DNA of 64,000 nucleotides from Tautonia sociabilis (GCF_003977685.1 NZ_RYZH01000032.1:22661-86660); one strand, 5' to 3'; numbered from the stretch's first letter, positions 25,955 to 35,383 are shown. Made by a program: numbers and translations. The notes: generated from the letters alone by a model not told the origin.

Positions 25955-27604
25955 ATGACCGCGCTCCGGTGGCTCTGGCCGCTGGCCCTGCTCGTCTGCC
26001 CGTTCCCGGCCGGACCTCAAGCCGCCGACCCGCTGCCGACCCCGATTCCGAACTCGACCCCGGAGGCCGAGCCCTTGGGCCCGATCGCCCCGCTCCCGGC
26101 CGTTCCCGTCGCCGAGCCGACGGAGGCCGCGGCCCCCTGGTTCGAGGTCAGCCTGGCCCGGGGCCTGCTCGACGGGCCGGCCAACGGCCGACTGCTGGTG
26201 ATCGTCTCCCGACGGGCCCGCCCCGAGCCGAGGGACGCCATCGGCCTTCCCCTGCCGGGGGCTCCCCTCGTTCTGGGAGTCGACGCGGACGGGCTGGCCC
26301 CCGGCGGAGTCGTCACCGTGGACTCCTCGGCCGAGGCGTTCCCCGAGAACGGCCTTGACCGCCTGCCGGCCGGCGACTCCACCGCGCAGGCCGTCCTGCT
26401 GCGGAACCCCGACCTCCTGCTCCTTGACGCCCCGGGCAACCTCTCCAGCCCGCCGACCCCCATCCGCCTCGACCCGGCTCGGGACGGCCCGATCCGGCTC
26501 GAACTGTCCCGGATCGAGCCCCCCGAGGAGCTGCCGCCCGACTCGGACCTCGTCCGCTTCCTGAAGCTCCCCTCCACGCTCCTGAGCGACTTCCACGGCC
26601 GGCCCATGTTCCTCCGAGCCGCGGTCGTCCTGCCCCGAGACTTCGACCGGGAGCCCGATCGCCGCTACCCGCTTCGCGTCCATATCGGCGGCTTCGGCGC
26701 CCGGTACACCGCCGCCCGCCGCCGGATGGCCGAGGGCTCCCCCTTCCGCGAGCTGTGGCTGGCCGACGACACCCCGCGCTTCCTCATGCTCTTCCTCGAC
26801 GGCGCCGGCCCCCTGGGCGACCCCTACCAGGTGAACTCGGCCAACCACGGCCCCTTCGGCGACGCGATCACGACCGAGCTGATCCCTTTCGTCGAGCGGA
26901 CCTACCGGGGCATCGGCGAGGGCCACGCCCGAGTGCTCGACGGCGGCTCGACCGGCGGCTGGGTGGCGCTGGCCCTCCAGGTCTTCTACCCCGAATTCTT
27001 CAACGGCTGCTGGTCAAGCTGCCCCGACAGCGTCGACTTTCGCTCGTTCCAGCTTGTGAATATCTACGAAGACGCGAACGCCTATCGCTCCCCCGACGGC
27101 TCCCCCCGCGCCGCCTTCCGCCGCGAGGACGGCACCGCCGTCTACTCCATGCGGGACGAATGCCAGCTCGAGAACGTTCTCGGGAGGGGAGACTCCTGGA
27201 CGATGTCGGGGGGCCAGTGGGGCTCCTGGAACGCGACCTACGGCCCGAGGGGCCCCGACGGCCGGCCTGTCCCCCTCTGGGATCCGAAGACCGGGGCCAT
27301 CGACCGCTCGGTGCTCGACCACTGGAAGCGCTACGACCTCCGCCGGGTGCTGGAGGAGAACTGGGCCTCCCTCGGCCCGAAGCTCCGCGGCAAGCTCCGC
27401 ATCTGGGTCGGCGAGGCCGACAACTTCTTCCTCGAAGACGCCGTCCACCGCCTCGACGCGTTCCTCCAGACCGCCGACCCTCCCTTCGAGGGCCTCATCG
27501 CCTACGGAGAGGGGGAAGGACACTGCTGGTCCGGGATCTCCGAGGCCGAGATGATGCGGCAGATGGCCGAGGCGGTCGCCTCGGCGGCCCGACCCGATCG
27601 CTGA
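25955..27604 (+). CDS. Exported esterase of the enterochelin-esterase-like alpha/beta hydrolase type
   Basis: 549 residues with a signal peptide (about 1-24, ending PQAA). A beta-rich N-terminal region (about 55-200) precedes the esterase domain. The nucleophile elbow is LDGGSTGGWVAL, and the rest of the triad is likely in VGEADNFF (Asp) and GEGHCW (His). Substrates of this group include acyl and phenolic esters on carbohydrates, so removal of ester groups from plant or algal glycans would fit the neighbours (inference). GGAGG lies 9 nt before the ATG. The acetyltransferase gene begins 17 nt downstream. Confidence 0.85.
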   Translation: MTALRWLWPLALLVCPFPAGPQAADPLPTPIPNSTPEAEPLGPIAPLPAVPVAEPTEAAAPWFEVSLARGLLDGPANGRLLVIVSRRARPEPRDAIGLPLPGAPLVLGVDADGLAPGGVVTVDSSAEAFPENGLDRLPAGDSTAQAVLLRNPDLLLLDAPGNLSSPPTPIRLDPARDGPIRLELSRIEPPEELPPDSDLVRFLKLPSTLLSDFHGRPMFLRAAVVLPRDFDREPDRRYPLRVHIGGFGARYTAARRRMAEGSPFRELWLADDTPRFLMLFLDGAGPLGDPYQVNSANHGPFGDAITTELIPFVERTYRGIGEGHARVLDGGSTGGWVALALQVFYPEFFNGCWSSCPDSVDFRSFQLVNIYEDANAYRSPDGSPRAAFRREDGTAVYSMRDECQLENVLGRGDSWTMSGGQWGSWNATYGPRGPDGRPVPLWDPKTGAIDRSVLDHWKRYDLRRVLEENWASLGPKLRGKLRIWVGEADNFFLEDAVHRLDAFLQTADPPFEGLIAYGEGEGHCWSGISEAEMMRQMAEAVASAARPDR

Positions 27605-27621
27605 GACGCGACCGCTCCGCC

Positions 27622-28134
27622 ATGACCATCACCATCCGCCCCTTCCGAGAGCCCGACCGCCCCGCCCTCCGGGCCATGACCATCGCCGCGTTCGAGGGTG
27701 TGTCGATCGACCACAACATCGACCGCCTCCTCGGCCCGATCGCGGCCCAGGACTGGCGGGAGCGCAAGGGACGCCACGTCGACGACGACCTCGACGCCCC
27801 CGGCGGCGAGATCCTCGTGGCCCAGGACGACGACGGTCGGCCGCTCGGCTATGTCTCGCTGCGGTTCGACGATGCCTCGAAGGTCGGCCAGATCCCCAAC
27901 CTCGCCGTCGAGGCCGACCAGCGGGGCAAAGGCATCGGCCGGACCTTGCTGGAACATGCGGTCGCTCGATTCAAGGAGCGGGGGATGACCGTCGCCCGCA
28001 TCGAGACGCTCGAGCAGAACCCGGTGGGGCGGCATCTCTACCCGTCGGTCGGCTTCCGGGAGGTCGCCCGGCAGATCCACTTCGCCATGCCGCTGACCGG
28101 GCACGACGACTCGTCGGGAGCCCAGACGCCATGA
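27622..28134 (+). CDS. GNAT-family N-acetyltransferase
   Basis: 170 residues with the GNAT core: ITIRPFREPDRPALRAM at the start, then IPNLAVEADQRGKGIGRTLL, where QRGKGIG is the acetyl-CoA pyrophosphate loop, and NPVGRHLYPSVGFREVARQ in motif B. It transfers acetyl from acetyl-CoA to an amine of an unknown substrate. Its stop overlaps the start of the ABC ATPase gene by 4 nt (ATGA), so the two are translationally coupled, and the esterase is 17 nt upstream. Confidence 0.9.
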   Translation: MTITIRPFREPDRPALRAMTIAAFEGVSIDHNIDRLLGPIAAQDWRERKGRHVDDDLDAPGGEILVAQDDDGRPLGYVSLRFDDASKVGQIPNLAVEADQRGKGIGRTLLEHAVARFKERGMTVARIETLEQNPVGRHLYPSVGFREVARQIHFAMPLTGHDDSSGAQTP

Positions 28135-29708
28135 ACCCGATCGAAGCCGACACCTGGGTGCGGCCCGACCCGGGAGACCCGACTCCCCGGCTCCGGATGG
28201 AGGGAATCACCAAGCGCTTCGGCGGCGTGCACGCGCTGGACGGGGTGACGATCGAGGCCTCGGCCGGCGAGGTGCACGCCCTCTGCGGCGAGAACGGCGC
28301 GGGCAAGAGCACCCTGATGAAGATCCTCGCCGGCGCCATCGCCGACTACGGCGGCCGGATCGTGCTCGACGGCCGGGAGGTCCGCTTCCTCGAACCCCGA
28401 GACGCAGAGGACGCCGGCATCCGGATCATCCACCAGGAGCTGAACCTCGTCCCCGAGCTGTCCGTCTCGGCGAACATCTTCCTCGGCAGGGAGCGGACCA
28501 ACCGGCTTGGCCTGCTCGACGACCGGGCGATGGAGCGTCGAGCCGCCGCGCTGTTCCAGAGGCTGGGCACACCGATCCCCGTCCGGGCCCGCGTGGGGGA
28601 CTTGCGCATCGGCGATCAGCAGATGGTCGAGATCGCCAAAGCGCTGGCCTTCGACGCCTCGGTCGTCATCATGGACGAGCCGACCTCTGCCCTCTCCGAT
28701 GCCGAGGTGGCCCGGCTCTTCCGGGTCATCGGCGACCTGAAGCGATCGGGCACCACCGTGCTCTACATCTCGCACAAGATGAACGAGGTGTTCACCCTGG
28801 CCGACCGCGTGACCGTGCTCCGGGACGGCCGGTTCGTCGCCTCCGCGGCCCGAGACCAGACGGGCCCGGACCAGGTCGTCCGCTGGATGGTGGGACGCGA
28901 GCTGACCTCCATCGTCGTGCCCGATCGGACGGACCTGGGGCCCCCCTTGCTCGAGGTCGACCGGCTTTGCCTGCCCAGCCCCCGCGACAGCGGCCGGCCG
29001 AGCCTGCAAAACCTCCGCTTCGCCATCCGCCCGGGCGAGGTGGTCGGCGTGGCCGGCCTGCTCGGCGCCGGGAGGACGGAGCTGCTGGAGTGCCTCTTCG
29101 GCGCCTCGGCGGAGCCCCCCGAGGGTTCGATTCTCCTCGACGGCCGTCCCGCCCGCTTCGCCGAGCCGGCCGAGGCGATCGCCTCCGGCGTGGCCCTGGT
29201 GACGGAGGACCGCAAGCACCTCGGCCTGTTCGATCAGATGAGCGTGGCCGAGAACATCACCCTGGCCCGGCTCGACGCCCTGGCCCGCCTGGGGGTGATC
29301 TCGCCGGGAGCGGAGCGCCGGGCGGTGGCCGACGCGATCGGGCAACTGGCCATCAAGACCCGTTCTCCCCGGGCTCCGATCACCAGCCTCTCCGGAGGCA
29401 ACCAGCAGAAGTGCATCATCGCCCGATGGCTGCTGACCGAGCCGAGGCTCCTGCTGCTCGATGAGCCGACCCGGGGGATCGACGTGGGGGCGAAGGCGGA
29501 AATCTACGCCCTGATCCACCGCCTGGCGGCCCGGGGAATGGCGATCCTGATGACCTCCAGCGAGCTGCCGGAGCTGCTGGCCGTCAGCACCCGGATCCTC
29601 GTGCTCTGCGAGGGGAGGCTGACCGCCGAGCTCTCCCGGGCCGAGGCGACCGAGGAGCGGATCATGGAGGCCGCGACCCGGTTCCTGGACCGGGCGGCGG
29701 CCTCCTGA
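28131..29708 (+). CDS. Sugar ABC transporter ATP-binding protein (RbsA/MglA type, two cassettes)
   Basis: 525 residues with two ABC modules, as in ribose and galactose importers. First module: Walker A GENGAGKST, ABC signature region LRIGDQQMVEIAKALAF, Walker B VVIMDEPTSAL. Second module: degenerate Walker A GLLGAGRTEL, signature LSGGNQQKCIIARWL, Walker B LLLLDEPTRGIDVG. This asymmetry is normal for the family. The protein powers carbohydrate uptake together with a permease and a periplasmic binding protein, but neither is encoded nearby: the next gene is convergent. It is therefore an orphan ATPase, or its partners lie elsewhere. Confidence 0.95.
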   Translation: MNPIEADTWVRPDPGDPTPRLRMEGITKRFGGVHALDGVTIEASAGEVHALCGENGAGKSTLMKILAGAIADYGGRIVLDGREVRFLEPRDAEDAGIRIIHQELNLVPELSVSANIFLGRERTNRLGLLDDRAMERRAAALFQRLGTPIPVRARVGDLRIGDQQMVEIAKALAFDASVVIMDEPTSALSDAEVARLFRVIGDLKRSGTTVLYISHKMNEVFTLADRVTVLRDGRFVASAARDQTGPDQVVRWMVGRELTSIVVPDRTDLGPPLLEVDRLCLPSPRDSGRPSLQNLRFAIRPGEVVGVAGLLGAGRTELLECLFGASAEPPEGSILLDGRPARFAEPAEAIASGVALVTEDRKHLGLFDQMSVAENITLARLDALARLGVISPGAERRAVADAIGQLAIKTRSPRAPITSLSGGNQQKCIIARWLLTEPRLLLLDEPTRGIDVGAKAEIYALIHRLAARGMAILMTSSELPELLAVSTRILVLCEGRLTAELSRAEATEERIMEAATRFLDRAAAS

Positions 29709-29761
29709 TCGGATCAGATCAGATCAGATCAGATCAGATCAAATCAAATCAGATCAGATCG
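29707..29761. repeat. GATCA pentanucleotide tandem repeat
   Basis: About eleven 5-bp units (GATCG, six GATCA, two AATCA, GATCA, GATCG) begin within the ABC ATPase stop codon and fill the whole gap to the convergent gene. GATC is self-complementary, so the array could form hairpins in either transcript and may act as an end signal (inference). It is the longest perfect-period pentamer array here. Confidence 0.9.
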
Positions 29762-29764
29762 GGA

Positions 29765-30589
29765 TCAGCGCGGGGCCTCGGGAGCGTTGTCGGCCGGGGC
29801 CGGGGCCGAGATTGGGGCTGGGGTCCCGGCGGGATCGTCGGCCTCGGCGGGAGGATCGGCCAGGTCGATCAGGGTGGCGTCGAGCCTTTGGAAGAAGTCG
29901 AGGGCGGCCTGGGAGGAGAGCGGATCGTTCGTCGCGGCCAGCCGAGCCAGCACCGGAGCGGCGAAGTCGGTCAGCTCGTGGCGGGCGAAGGCGATGTCGG
30001 TGAGGTTGGCGCGGCCTTCGAGGCGGTACTGGGCCAGGGCGATTCGGCAGGCCTCCTCGACCCGCGCCCGGGTCAGCGGGGCGGCCGAGTCGAGCCCCGA
30101 GGGCCAGGAGATCGAGCCATCGGGGCGGAAGAGGGCCGCGATCCGGCGTTCGAGCGTCTCCTCGGGAGGGGGCACCCGGGCCGGCAGGGCCCGGGGCCGG
30201 CCGGTGCTGACGTCGTAGCGGGCGTGCATCTCCAGCGCCTCTCTCCTGCGGTCGCGCCAGGAGGGGGCCTCGGCCTGCCGGAGCAGGTCGCCGGTGGTGG
30301 CGGGCCGGAGCATGGGGGCATGGGAGACGGAAACCCGGAGGTCGGGCAACTCGCCGGGGGGGGGCATCGCCGGGCCGGTGCCGGCGGTGGTGAAGCCGGC
30401 CCAGCCGTAGGCGTAGGGGCCCCAGCCGTAGGGGCCGACGCCGCCGTAGTAACCGTAGTTGGCCCAGGCGCCGTAGGGCCCCGCGGCGCCGAGCTGGGCC
30501 GGGGCAGGGCGGGCGGCGGTCAGCAGGGCGAAGGTCGCCGCGAGCAGGACGACACGCGCCCGCTGTGGATGCCGAATGCTATCGAGCAT
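29765..30589 (-). CDS. Exported protein of unknown function, Tyr/Gly-rich N-terminus
   Basis: 274 residues from the ATG at 30589, chosen because it leads directly to a signal peptide (about 12-30, VVLLAATFALLTAARPAPAQ). A Gly/Tyr-rich segment follows (YGYYGGVGPYGWGPYAYGW), then a helical region with SWRDRRREALEMHARYD and a likely C-terminal helical domain (TRARVEEACRIALAQYRLEG). The tail is Pro/Ala/Asp-rich. An ATG at 30634 would add 15 residues. It resembles the protein at 21513-22637 in overall plan. Function unknown. Confidence 0.75.
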   Translation of the reverse strand: MLDSIRHPQRARVVLLAATFALLTAARPAPAQLGAAGPYGAWANYGYYGGVGPYGWGPYAYGWAGFTTAGTGPAMPPPGELPDLRVSVSHAPMLRPATTGDLLRQAEAPSWRDRRREALEMHARYDVSTGRPRALPARVPPPEETLERRIAALFRPDGSISWPSGLDSAAPLTRARVEEACRIALAQYRLEGRANLTDIAFARHELTDFAAPVLARLAATNDPLSSQAALDFFQRLDATLIDLADPPAEADDPAGTPAPISAPAPADNAPEAPR

Positions 30590-31006
30590 GGTGGCGGTCC
30601 CGGGTGGCGATCGGATCGTGAGGAGCCGACCCATCCATTGTAGGCCCGACCCGGGCGGAAGGCCACGACGGCCGGGGGGATCCGGGCGAGCGAGTCAAGA
30701 GCTCCGGGGTGTCGGCCGATAGAACAACCGGGAGGATCGTCGGGGCCGGCGAGACTCCCCCGGGCGGCCCGGCCGGGGCCGCCGTCAGGGAGCGAACGCC
30801 CGGCCCCGGTTCCGGTTTCGTTGCGGATCGCGTGTCCGATCGGCCGATCACTTCAGGTGTGATCGGTCCCGACTCCCGAGACAGCCCCCCGCCCGAGGCG
30901 GGCGGTTCGGATCCGGCCCGGAGGCCGGTCGGGATCGGCGAGCAGGATGACAGCCTCGCGGGCGGTCCGGAGTCGGCCGCCGCTCTGACCAAGGAGGGTC
31001 GAACCG
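30590..31006. other. 417-nt region between divergent exported-protein genes
   Basis: No gene supported. It contains a perfect inverted repeat, CCGATCAC (30844-30851) and GTGATCGG (30859-30866), with a 7-nt centre, spaced like an operator for a dimeric regulator and able to serve both flanking genes. No clear promoter hexamers are seen. Confidence 0.4.
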
Positions 31007-31441
31007 ATGTCGACGTCCCGCATGGGAGGCCCGATCCGCGCCGGTCGTCGGGGGGTCTGGGCCGGGATCGCCGCCTTCGGCCTGTTCGGCGCCGTCGGGT
31101 GCCAGGTCGAATACGCCGGCATGACCTTGCCCACCGGCAAGTACCTCTACGACGACGTCCAGTACTTCGCCGAGGGGCCCCACTTCCCCTGGGCGAACAC
31201 GCTGGCCGCGACGCAGCGGGCGCAGATGCAGGCTCAGGGGATCGAGCCCTATGGCTCCTCTCCCGCCGCCGGCATGGCCCCGGCCGGCGGTCTCACCCCG
31301 CCGGTCGGCACGATGCTGGAGCGTGGCCCCGGCGGCGCCGACGTGATCAACCCCGCCCAAGGCGTGCCCCCGATCACGGCCCCTCCGGCCGGTCGGCTGC
31401 AGCAGCCGGAGATGGTCCCGCCCCCGGGCCCTGGCTTCTGA
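31007..31441 (+). CDS. Lipoprotein of unknown function
   Basis: 144 residues. The N-terminal basic and hydrophobic region ends at LFGAVGC (Cys32), a good lipobox, so the mature protein is probably lipid-anchored. After it comes a conserved-looking stretch (VEYAGMTLPTGKYLYDDVQY, FAEGPHFPWANTLAATQRAQ) and then a low-complexity Pro/Gly/Ala-rich tail. The ATG has AAGGAGGG upstream. No known domain is recognised; this looks like one of the short planctomycete-specific envelope proteins. Confidence 0.8.
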   Translation: MSTSRMGGPIRAGRRGVWAGIAAFGLFGAVGCQVEYAGMTLPTGKYLYDDVQYFAEGPHFPWANTLAATQRAQMQAQGIEPYGSSPAAGMAPAGGLTPPVGTMLERGPGGADVINPAQGVPPITAPPAGRLQQPEMVPPPGPGF

Positions 31442-31528
31442 CCTCAGGAGCGTCCGGGTCGTCCCGTGACCTCAGCGGGCTCAATCACCCGACGGTCGCA
31501 TCGAACACCGGTTCGAGCCGCCCTCTCG

Positions 31529-31542
31529 CCGGTTCGAACCGG
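31529..31542. repeat. 14-bp perfect palindrome CCGGTTCGAACCGG
   Basis: Lies in the 217-nt gap between the convergent lipoprotein and SOUL genes, with further GGTTCG copies at about 31510 and 31541. It could be part of a terminator-like structure or a protein site. Confidence 0.4.
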
Positions 31543-31658
31543 TTCGCTGATGACAAGGGGACCCTCCGCCCGATCCGCCGCGTTCTCCCCGGTTGGTCTG
31601 AAGGGCGCTGGAAATGGAGATCGTCCCCGTCGGCCGCCGCTGTCTTGCCGGCCGACCG

Positions 31659-32408
31659 TCACTCGGCCCGAGATCCGGAGCAAAGGCCTGATTCGGATCG
31701 AGGGTCTTCGATCGCTCCGGTTTCGGGAGACGCGGCCGTGTTCGATTCGGTCGCCGGGGGAGAGGCGGGATCGGAGGCTGGCGCGGCCGGTGATGTGATC
31801 GGAATCTGCACCTCCCAAAGACGCTGAGGCACGGGAGTCATCGGGCCGTGATAGCCGAGCCGTCTCGGGGGCCCAGCGGCGACCCATTGATCGCGGTGCT
31901 CATCCAGCCACTGGCGAAGCCGGGTAACTCCCTCCGCCATTCGCTCCGGCGACATCTCCCCTTTGAGCCCCAGCGCCACGACGGTCATCGCCGGGAAATC
32001 CTTCACTTCGACTGGCCCAACCCCCCGGCCCGGCTCTCCCTGATCCGGATGTTCATAGAGGAACTCCATCGTTAGTTCCCCTTTCTTCGAAGGATCGATG
32101 ACCATCTCGGGGTCAAGGTACGTGTTGATCACCGGTGCCGTCATCTCGACGTTTCGCTGGCTGATATGACGAAAGAGCCAGAAGAACATGAGGTCTCCGG
32201 AGCGCTGGGTCATCCCCTCTCCCTTGGTCCAGGCGCTGCGGTAGGCCGGATACTGCTTCACCTCGATCGTGTCGGGAGGGGTTGGGGCAGGAAAGCCCTC
32301 GGGCAGGGGGGCGTCGGGGGGGGGAGCGGGGGGGTCGTCGGCCAGCGCCATCGTCGGGAGCAAGCAGATGAGCCCCAACCGTGCCAGAGAAAATCGGGCG
32401 GCATTCAT
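31659..32408 (-). CDS. SOUL haem-binding family protein, exported
   Basis: 249 residues with a signal peptide (about 1-23, LGLICLLPTMALA). The SOUL/HBP fold is recognisable from IEVKQYPAYRSAWT, NVEMTAPVINTY, LTMEFLYEH, AMTVVALGLKG and VPQRLWEVQIPI. SOUL proteins bind haem or porphyrins, or act in ways not yet defined. The C-terminal 45 residues are a Pro/Ala/Ser/Glu-rich disordered tail. A proline-rich linker also follows the signal peptide. The haem role here is inferred from family only. Confidence 0.88.
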   Translation of the reverse strand: MNAARFSLARLGLICLLPTMALADDPPAPPPDAPLPEGFPAPTPPDTIEVKQYPAYRSAWTKGEGMTQRSGDLMFFWLFRHISQRNVEMTAPVINTYLDPEMVIDPSKKGELTMEFLYEHPDQGEPGRGVGPVEVKDFPAMTVVALGLKGEMSPERMAEGVTRLRQWLDEHRDQWVAAGPPRRLGYHGPMTPVPQRLWEVQIPITSPAAPASDPASPPATESNTAASPETGAIEDPRSESGLCSGSRAE

Positions 32409-32546
32409 GAGGCAATCCTCGATGAGACGAGATGTGGTGGCGACCGAGGACGATCCCAGGCGAATCGACCCGAATCCGCTCCTCGAGCCGATTCGACTCC
32501 AACGGGTGACATAGGCATGCCTTGCCGGATCGTCAAGGCTTGGACG

Positions 32547-32576
32547 TTGACGATGAGGACGGGCCAGTTCTAAAGT
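32547..32576 (+). promoter_or_regulatory. Candidate promoter of the membrane protein gene
   Basis: TTGACG (32547-32552) and TAAAGT (32571-32576) are 18 nt apart, about 110 nt upstream of the next start. CGTCAA at 32531-32536 is the inverse of the -35 hexamer, making a possible operator. Confidence 0.35.
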
Positions 32577-32684
32577 GTCCCCGTCGCGGCGGCCGGTGGT
32601 CGGTGGTCCGCATCATTCGCCGGTGCGGCCGAACCGCCCGACCGCCGGCGATGACCGCCGCTGTCGGACTGGGAGCCCTCGACG

Positions 32685-33215
32685 ATGGCCGATTCGATGC
32701 CGCTGGACGTCCTTTCGCGCTGGGTGCACGTCGGCACCGCCATCGTGATCCTCGGCGGGAGCGTCTTTCTCCGATTCGTGCTGATTCCCGCCGCCGAGGG
32801 ACTTCCCGAGGACGAGCACCAGGCCCTTCGCGACCGGCTGCTGGCGCGTTGGCGTCGGTTCGTCTTCGCCGGAATCGCTCTGTTTCTGCTCAGCGGCCTG
32901 TACAACTACCTCGCCGTTTCGCTTCCCCGACACCGGGGAGACGGTCTCTATCACGGCCTCATGGGCTTGAAGATTCTGCTGGCGCTGGCGGTGTTCTTCC
33001 TGGCCTCGGCGTTGGCCGGGCGATCGAAGGCGTTTGAGGGGATCCGGCGCGCGAACCGGAACTGGCTGTCGGTGACGCTGGTGCTGGGCTTTGCGATTGT
33101 TGCGCTCTCCGGGTTCCTGAAGGTCGCCCGCCCGGGAGCGAGCCCGCCCCCTGCGTCCTCGGCGCCGTCTTCGGCCGAGCCGCCGGGCACCCCCAGCGCC
33201 GAACCGCTCGGCTGA
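32685..33215 (+). CDS. Four-helix integral membrane protein, CopD-like
   Basis: 176 residues with four hydrophobic helices: LSRWVHVGTAIVILGGSVFL (about 10-29), FVFAGIALFLLSGLYNYLAV (59-78), GLMGLKILLALAVFFLASAL (90-109) and LSVTLVLGFAIVALSGFL (127-144). The arrangement, with a His in helix 1 (WVH) and one before helix 3 (YHGLMGLK), resembles CopD-type and related membrane cytochrome-like proteins. A Pro/Ser-rich tail ends it. Copper or haem involvement is only a suggestion. Confidence 0.8.
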   Translation: MADSMPLDVLSRWVHVGTAIVILGGSVFLRFVLIPAAEGLPEDEHQALRDRLLARWRRFVFAGIALFLLSGLYNYLAVSLPRHRGDGLYHGLMGLKILLALAVFFLASALAGRSKAFEGIRRANRNWLSVTLVLGFAIVALSGFLKVARPGASPPPASSAPSSAEPPGTPSAEPLG

Positions 33216-33353
33216 GGCGAATCCGCGATTTCGCGCGCTGAGCGATACCGAGAACCGGCGGTCGGGTTCAATCCTCAGATCGGATCAGAACGGGGGGACA
33301 GCGGGCCTGAGGAGAGGCCGCCCCGAGCGATTCGAAGGAAGGAGGACCCGACC

Positions 33354-35144
33354 ATGGCGATCTCGAGGTGGCAGGCCCTCGGCCTGCTCGGGCTGGGGGC
33401 GACGGCCCTCTCCCTCACGATCTCCGGGCGCTTGGACGCCCAGCAGCGGCCCCGGCCGGGGGCCTCTCCGGGGGGACGGATCGCCCCCGATCGGGCCGAG
33501 GCGATGGAGATCGTCCGGGCCTTGCAGGACCTGGCCGGCGCCGTCGAGCGCGAGCAGGCCCGGCTCCGGGCCCAGGCAGGCCAGGTCGAACGACCCGAGA
33601 AGGTCGTCACCCCGCCGTCGCTGACGGCCGAGCAGCTCGACGCGATGGTCCGCTCGGCGCTGGGAGGGACCGAACCGGCCCCGGTCGCCGACGACGAGAC
33701 GTTTCTCCGTCGCCTCTGGCTCGACCTGGTCGACGCGCCGCCGACTCCCGAGCAGATCCAAGCCTTCAAGGCCGACGACGACCCCGGGAAGCGGGCCAGG
33801 ATGATCGACCTGCTGCTCGACGACGACCGCTTCGCCGCCTCGAGGGCGCGCTACTGGCGGGACGTGATCCGGTATCGCGCGACCTTCGAGCAGCCGAGGC
33901 TGGTGAACTTCCCCCAGCTGGAATCGTGGCTGGCCGAGCAGTTCCGGAAGAATCGGCCCTGGGACGAGATCGCCACCGACCTGATCGCCGGCACCGGCCC
34001 GACGACCGAGGCCGGCAACGTCTCCTTCGCCGCGGCCCACCTCGACGGCCGGCAGGGGGTCAGCGCTCCGGAGTTCGCCGGCGAAGTCTCCCGAATCTTC
34101 CTGGGCGTCCAGATCCAGTGCGCCCAGTGCCACGACCACCCCACCGACCCGTGGACCCGGACGCAATTCCACGAGTTCGCCGCCTTCTTCGCCGGCACCC
34201 AGGGACGCCGGGTCGGCCGCCCGCAAGACCCGGACTACCACCTGGAGATCGTCTCGCCGCCCCGGGTCCCGCGCTACGGGATGCCCGACCTGGACGACCC
34301 GTCGCAGTCGATTCCGGTGGCGCCGAAGTTCTTCCTCGACGCCTCGGCCGAGCCCTTGCCGGCCGGCCTGACGGTCCCGCAGCGCCGGGAGCTGGCCGCC
34401 TCGTACGTCACCGGGCAGGACAACCCGTGGTTCTCCCGGGCGTTCGTCAACCGGGTCTGGTATGATCTGATGGGAGACGCCTTCTACCTGCCGATCGACG
34501 ACCTGGGGCCCGACCGGGATCCGGTCGCGCCCGAGGTCATCGCCACCCTGGCCGACCAATGGCAGCAGGGCGGGTATGACATCCGATGGCTCTACCGGAC
34601 GATCCTCAACACCGAGGCGTACCAGCGGCAATCGGCCTCCTCGGCGTCGGCCAGCGGGCGAACCCCCTTCGCCAGCAACTGCCCGAGCCGATTACGGGCC
34701 GACCAGATCGCCGATGCGCTGGACCGCGCCCTCGGCCTCTTCCCCAGCGGCCCTCGGCGGGCTGGTTCGAGCGGCCCCCAGGCCCCGCGGCCGGCCCGAT
34801 TCGGCCCGAGGTTTTTCCTCGACCAGCTCTTCGGCGTTGATCCGTCCACCCCGGCCGACGAGGTGCTGGGGACGATCCCTCAGGCCCTCTTCCTGATGAA
34901 CTCGCCGCTCCTGGAGCGGGCGATCGCTCGCCCGAGGGGCACGCTGGACCGCATCCTCGCCGAGCACCCCAACAACCCGGAGGCGCTGGAGGCCGTCTAC
35001 CTCCAGGTGCTCGCTCGCTCCCCCTCGGCGGAGGAGCAGCGGCTCTGCCTGGAGTACCTGACCGACGTCGGCGACCGCCGAGAGGGATTCCAGGACGTGA
35101 TGTGGGCGCTGATCAACTCGGCGGAATTCATCAGCCGACGGTGA
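33354..35144 (+). CDS. DUF1549/DUF1553 domain protein
   Basis: 596 residues with an N-terminal hydrophobic segment (about 8-24). The DUF1549 region covers about 85-300, starting with FLRRLWLDLVDAPPTPEQIQ and containing CAQCHDHPTDPWT, whose CxxCH suggests c-type haem binding. The DUF1553 region follows, with NPWFSRAFVNRVWYDLMGDA, IDDLGPDRDP, YDIRWLYRTILNTEAYQRQS and AVYLQVLARSPSAEEQRL. This protein pair with DUF1501 is a planctomycete hallmark; roles in glycan or sulfate-ester metabolism have been proposed but not settled. It is shorter than many family members. The DUF1501 gene follows after 239 nt. Confidence 0.95.
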   Translation: MAISRWQALGLLGLGATALSLTISGRLDAQQRPRPGASPGGRIAPDRAEAMEIVRALQDLAGAVEREQARLRAQAGQVERPEKVVTPPSLTAEQLDAMVRSALGGTEPAPVADDETFLRRLWLDLVDAPPTPEQIQAFKADDDPGKRARMIDLLLDDDRFAASRARYWRDVIRYRATFEQPRLVNFPQLESWLAEQFRKNRPWDEIATDLIAGTGPTTEAGNVSFAAAHLDGRQGVSAPEFAGEVSRIFLGVQIQCAQCHDHPTDPWTRTQFHEFAAFFAGTQGRRVGRPQDPDYHLEIVSPPRVPRYGMPDLDDPSQSIPVAPKFFLDASAEPLPAGLTVPQRRELAASYVTGQDNPWFSRAFVNRVWYDLMGDAFYLPIDDLGPDRDPVAPEVIATLADQWQQGGYDIRWLYRTILNTEAYQRQSASSASASGRTPFASNCPSRLRADQIADALDRALGLFPSGPRRAGSSGPQAPRPARFGPRFFLDQLFGVDPSTPADEVLGTIPQALFLMNSPLLERAIARPRGTLDRILAEHPNNPEALEAVYLQVLARSPSAEEQRLCLEYLTDVGDRREGFQDVMWALINSAEFISRR

Positions 35145-35383
35145 TCGCTTGAAGTCGGATTGACGCCTCGATCGCGGCGGAGGGAGACGGGGAGACCAGC
35201 CTCGGGTCGGCCCCAGCCTCGGCCTCGGGGCCTTTCCGACGGCGGATCGACGTCCGAGTTCCAGTGTCTTTGATGTTTCTTTCATTCGTTGATCGGAGAG
35301 GCCTCCGCGACTCCTCTCGCCTCCCGGGCGGGAGCCGGGAGCGGGGGCGGGCGATCGGACTCGAACACGGAGCGGGTGGCGCA

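Noticed and set aside
29707..29761. Insertion-sequence end or attachment site
   Set aside because: Simple 5-bp tandem repeat with no transposase or integrase gene beside it and no flanking target duplication.
31495..31560. tRNA-like GGTTCGAACC sequence
   Set aside because: The palindrome resembles a T-loop, but no acceptor, D or anticodon arms can be drawn around it.
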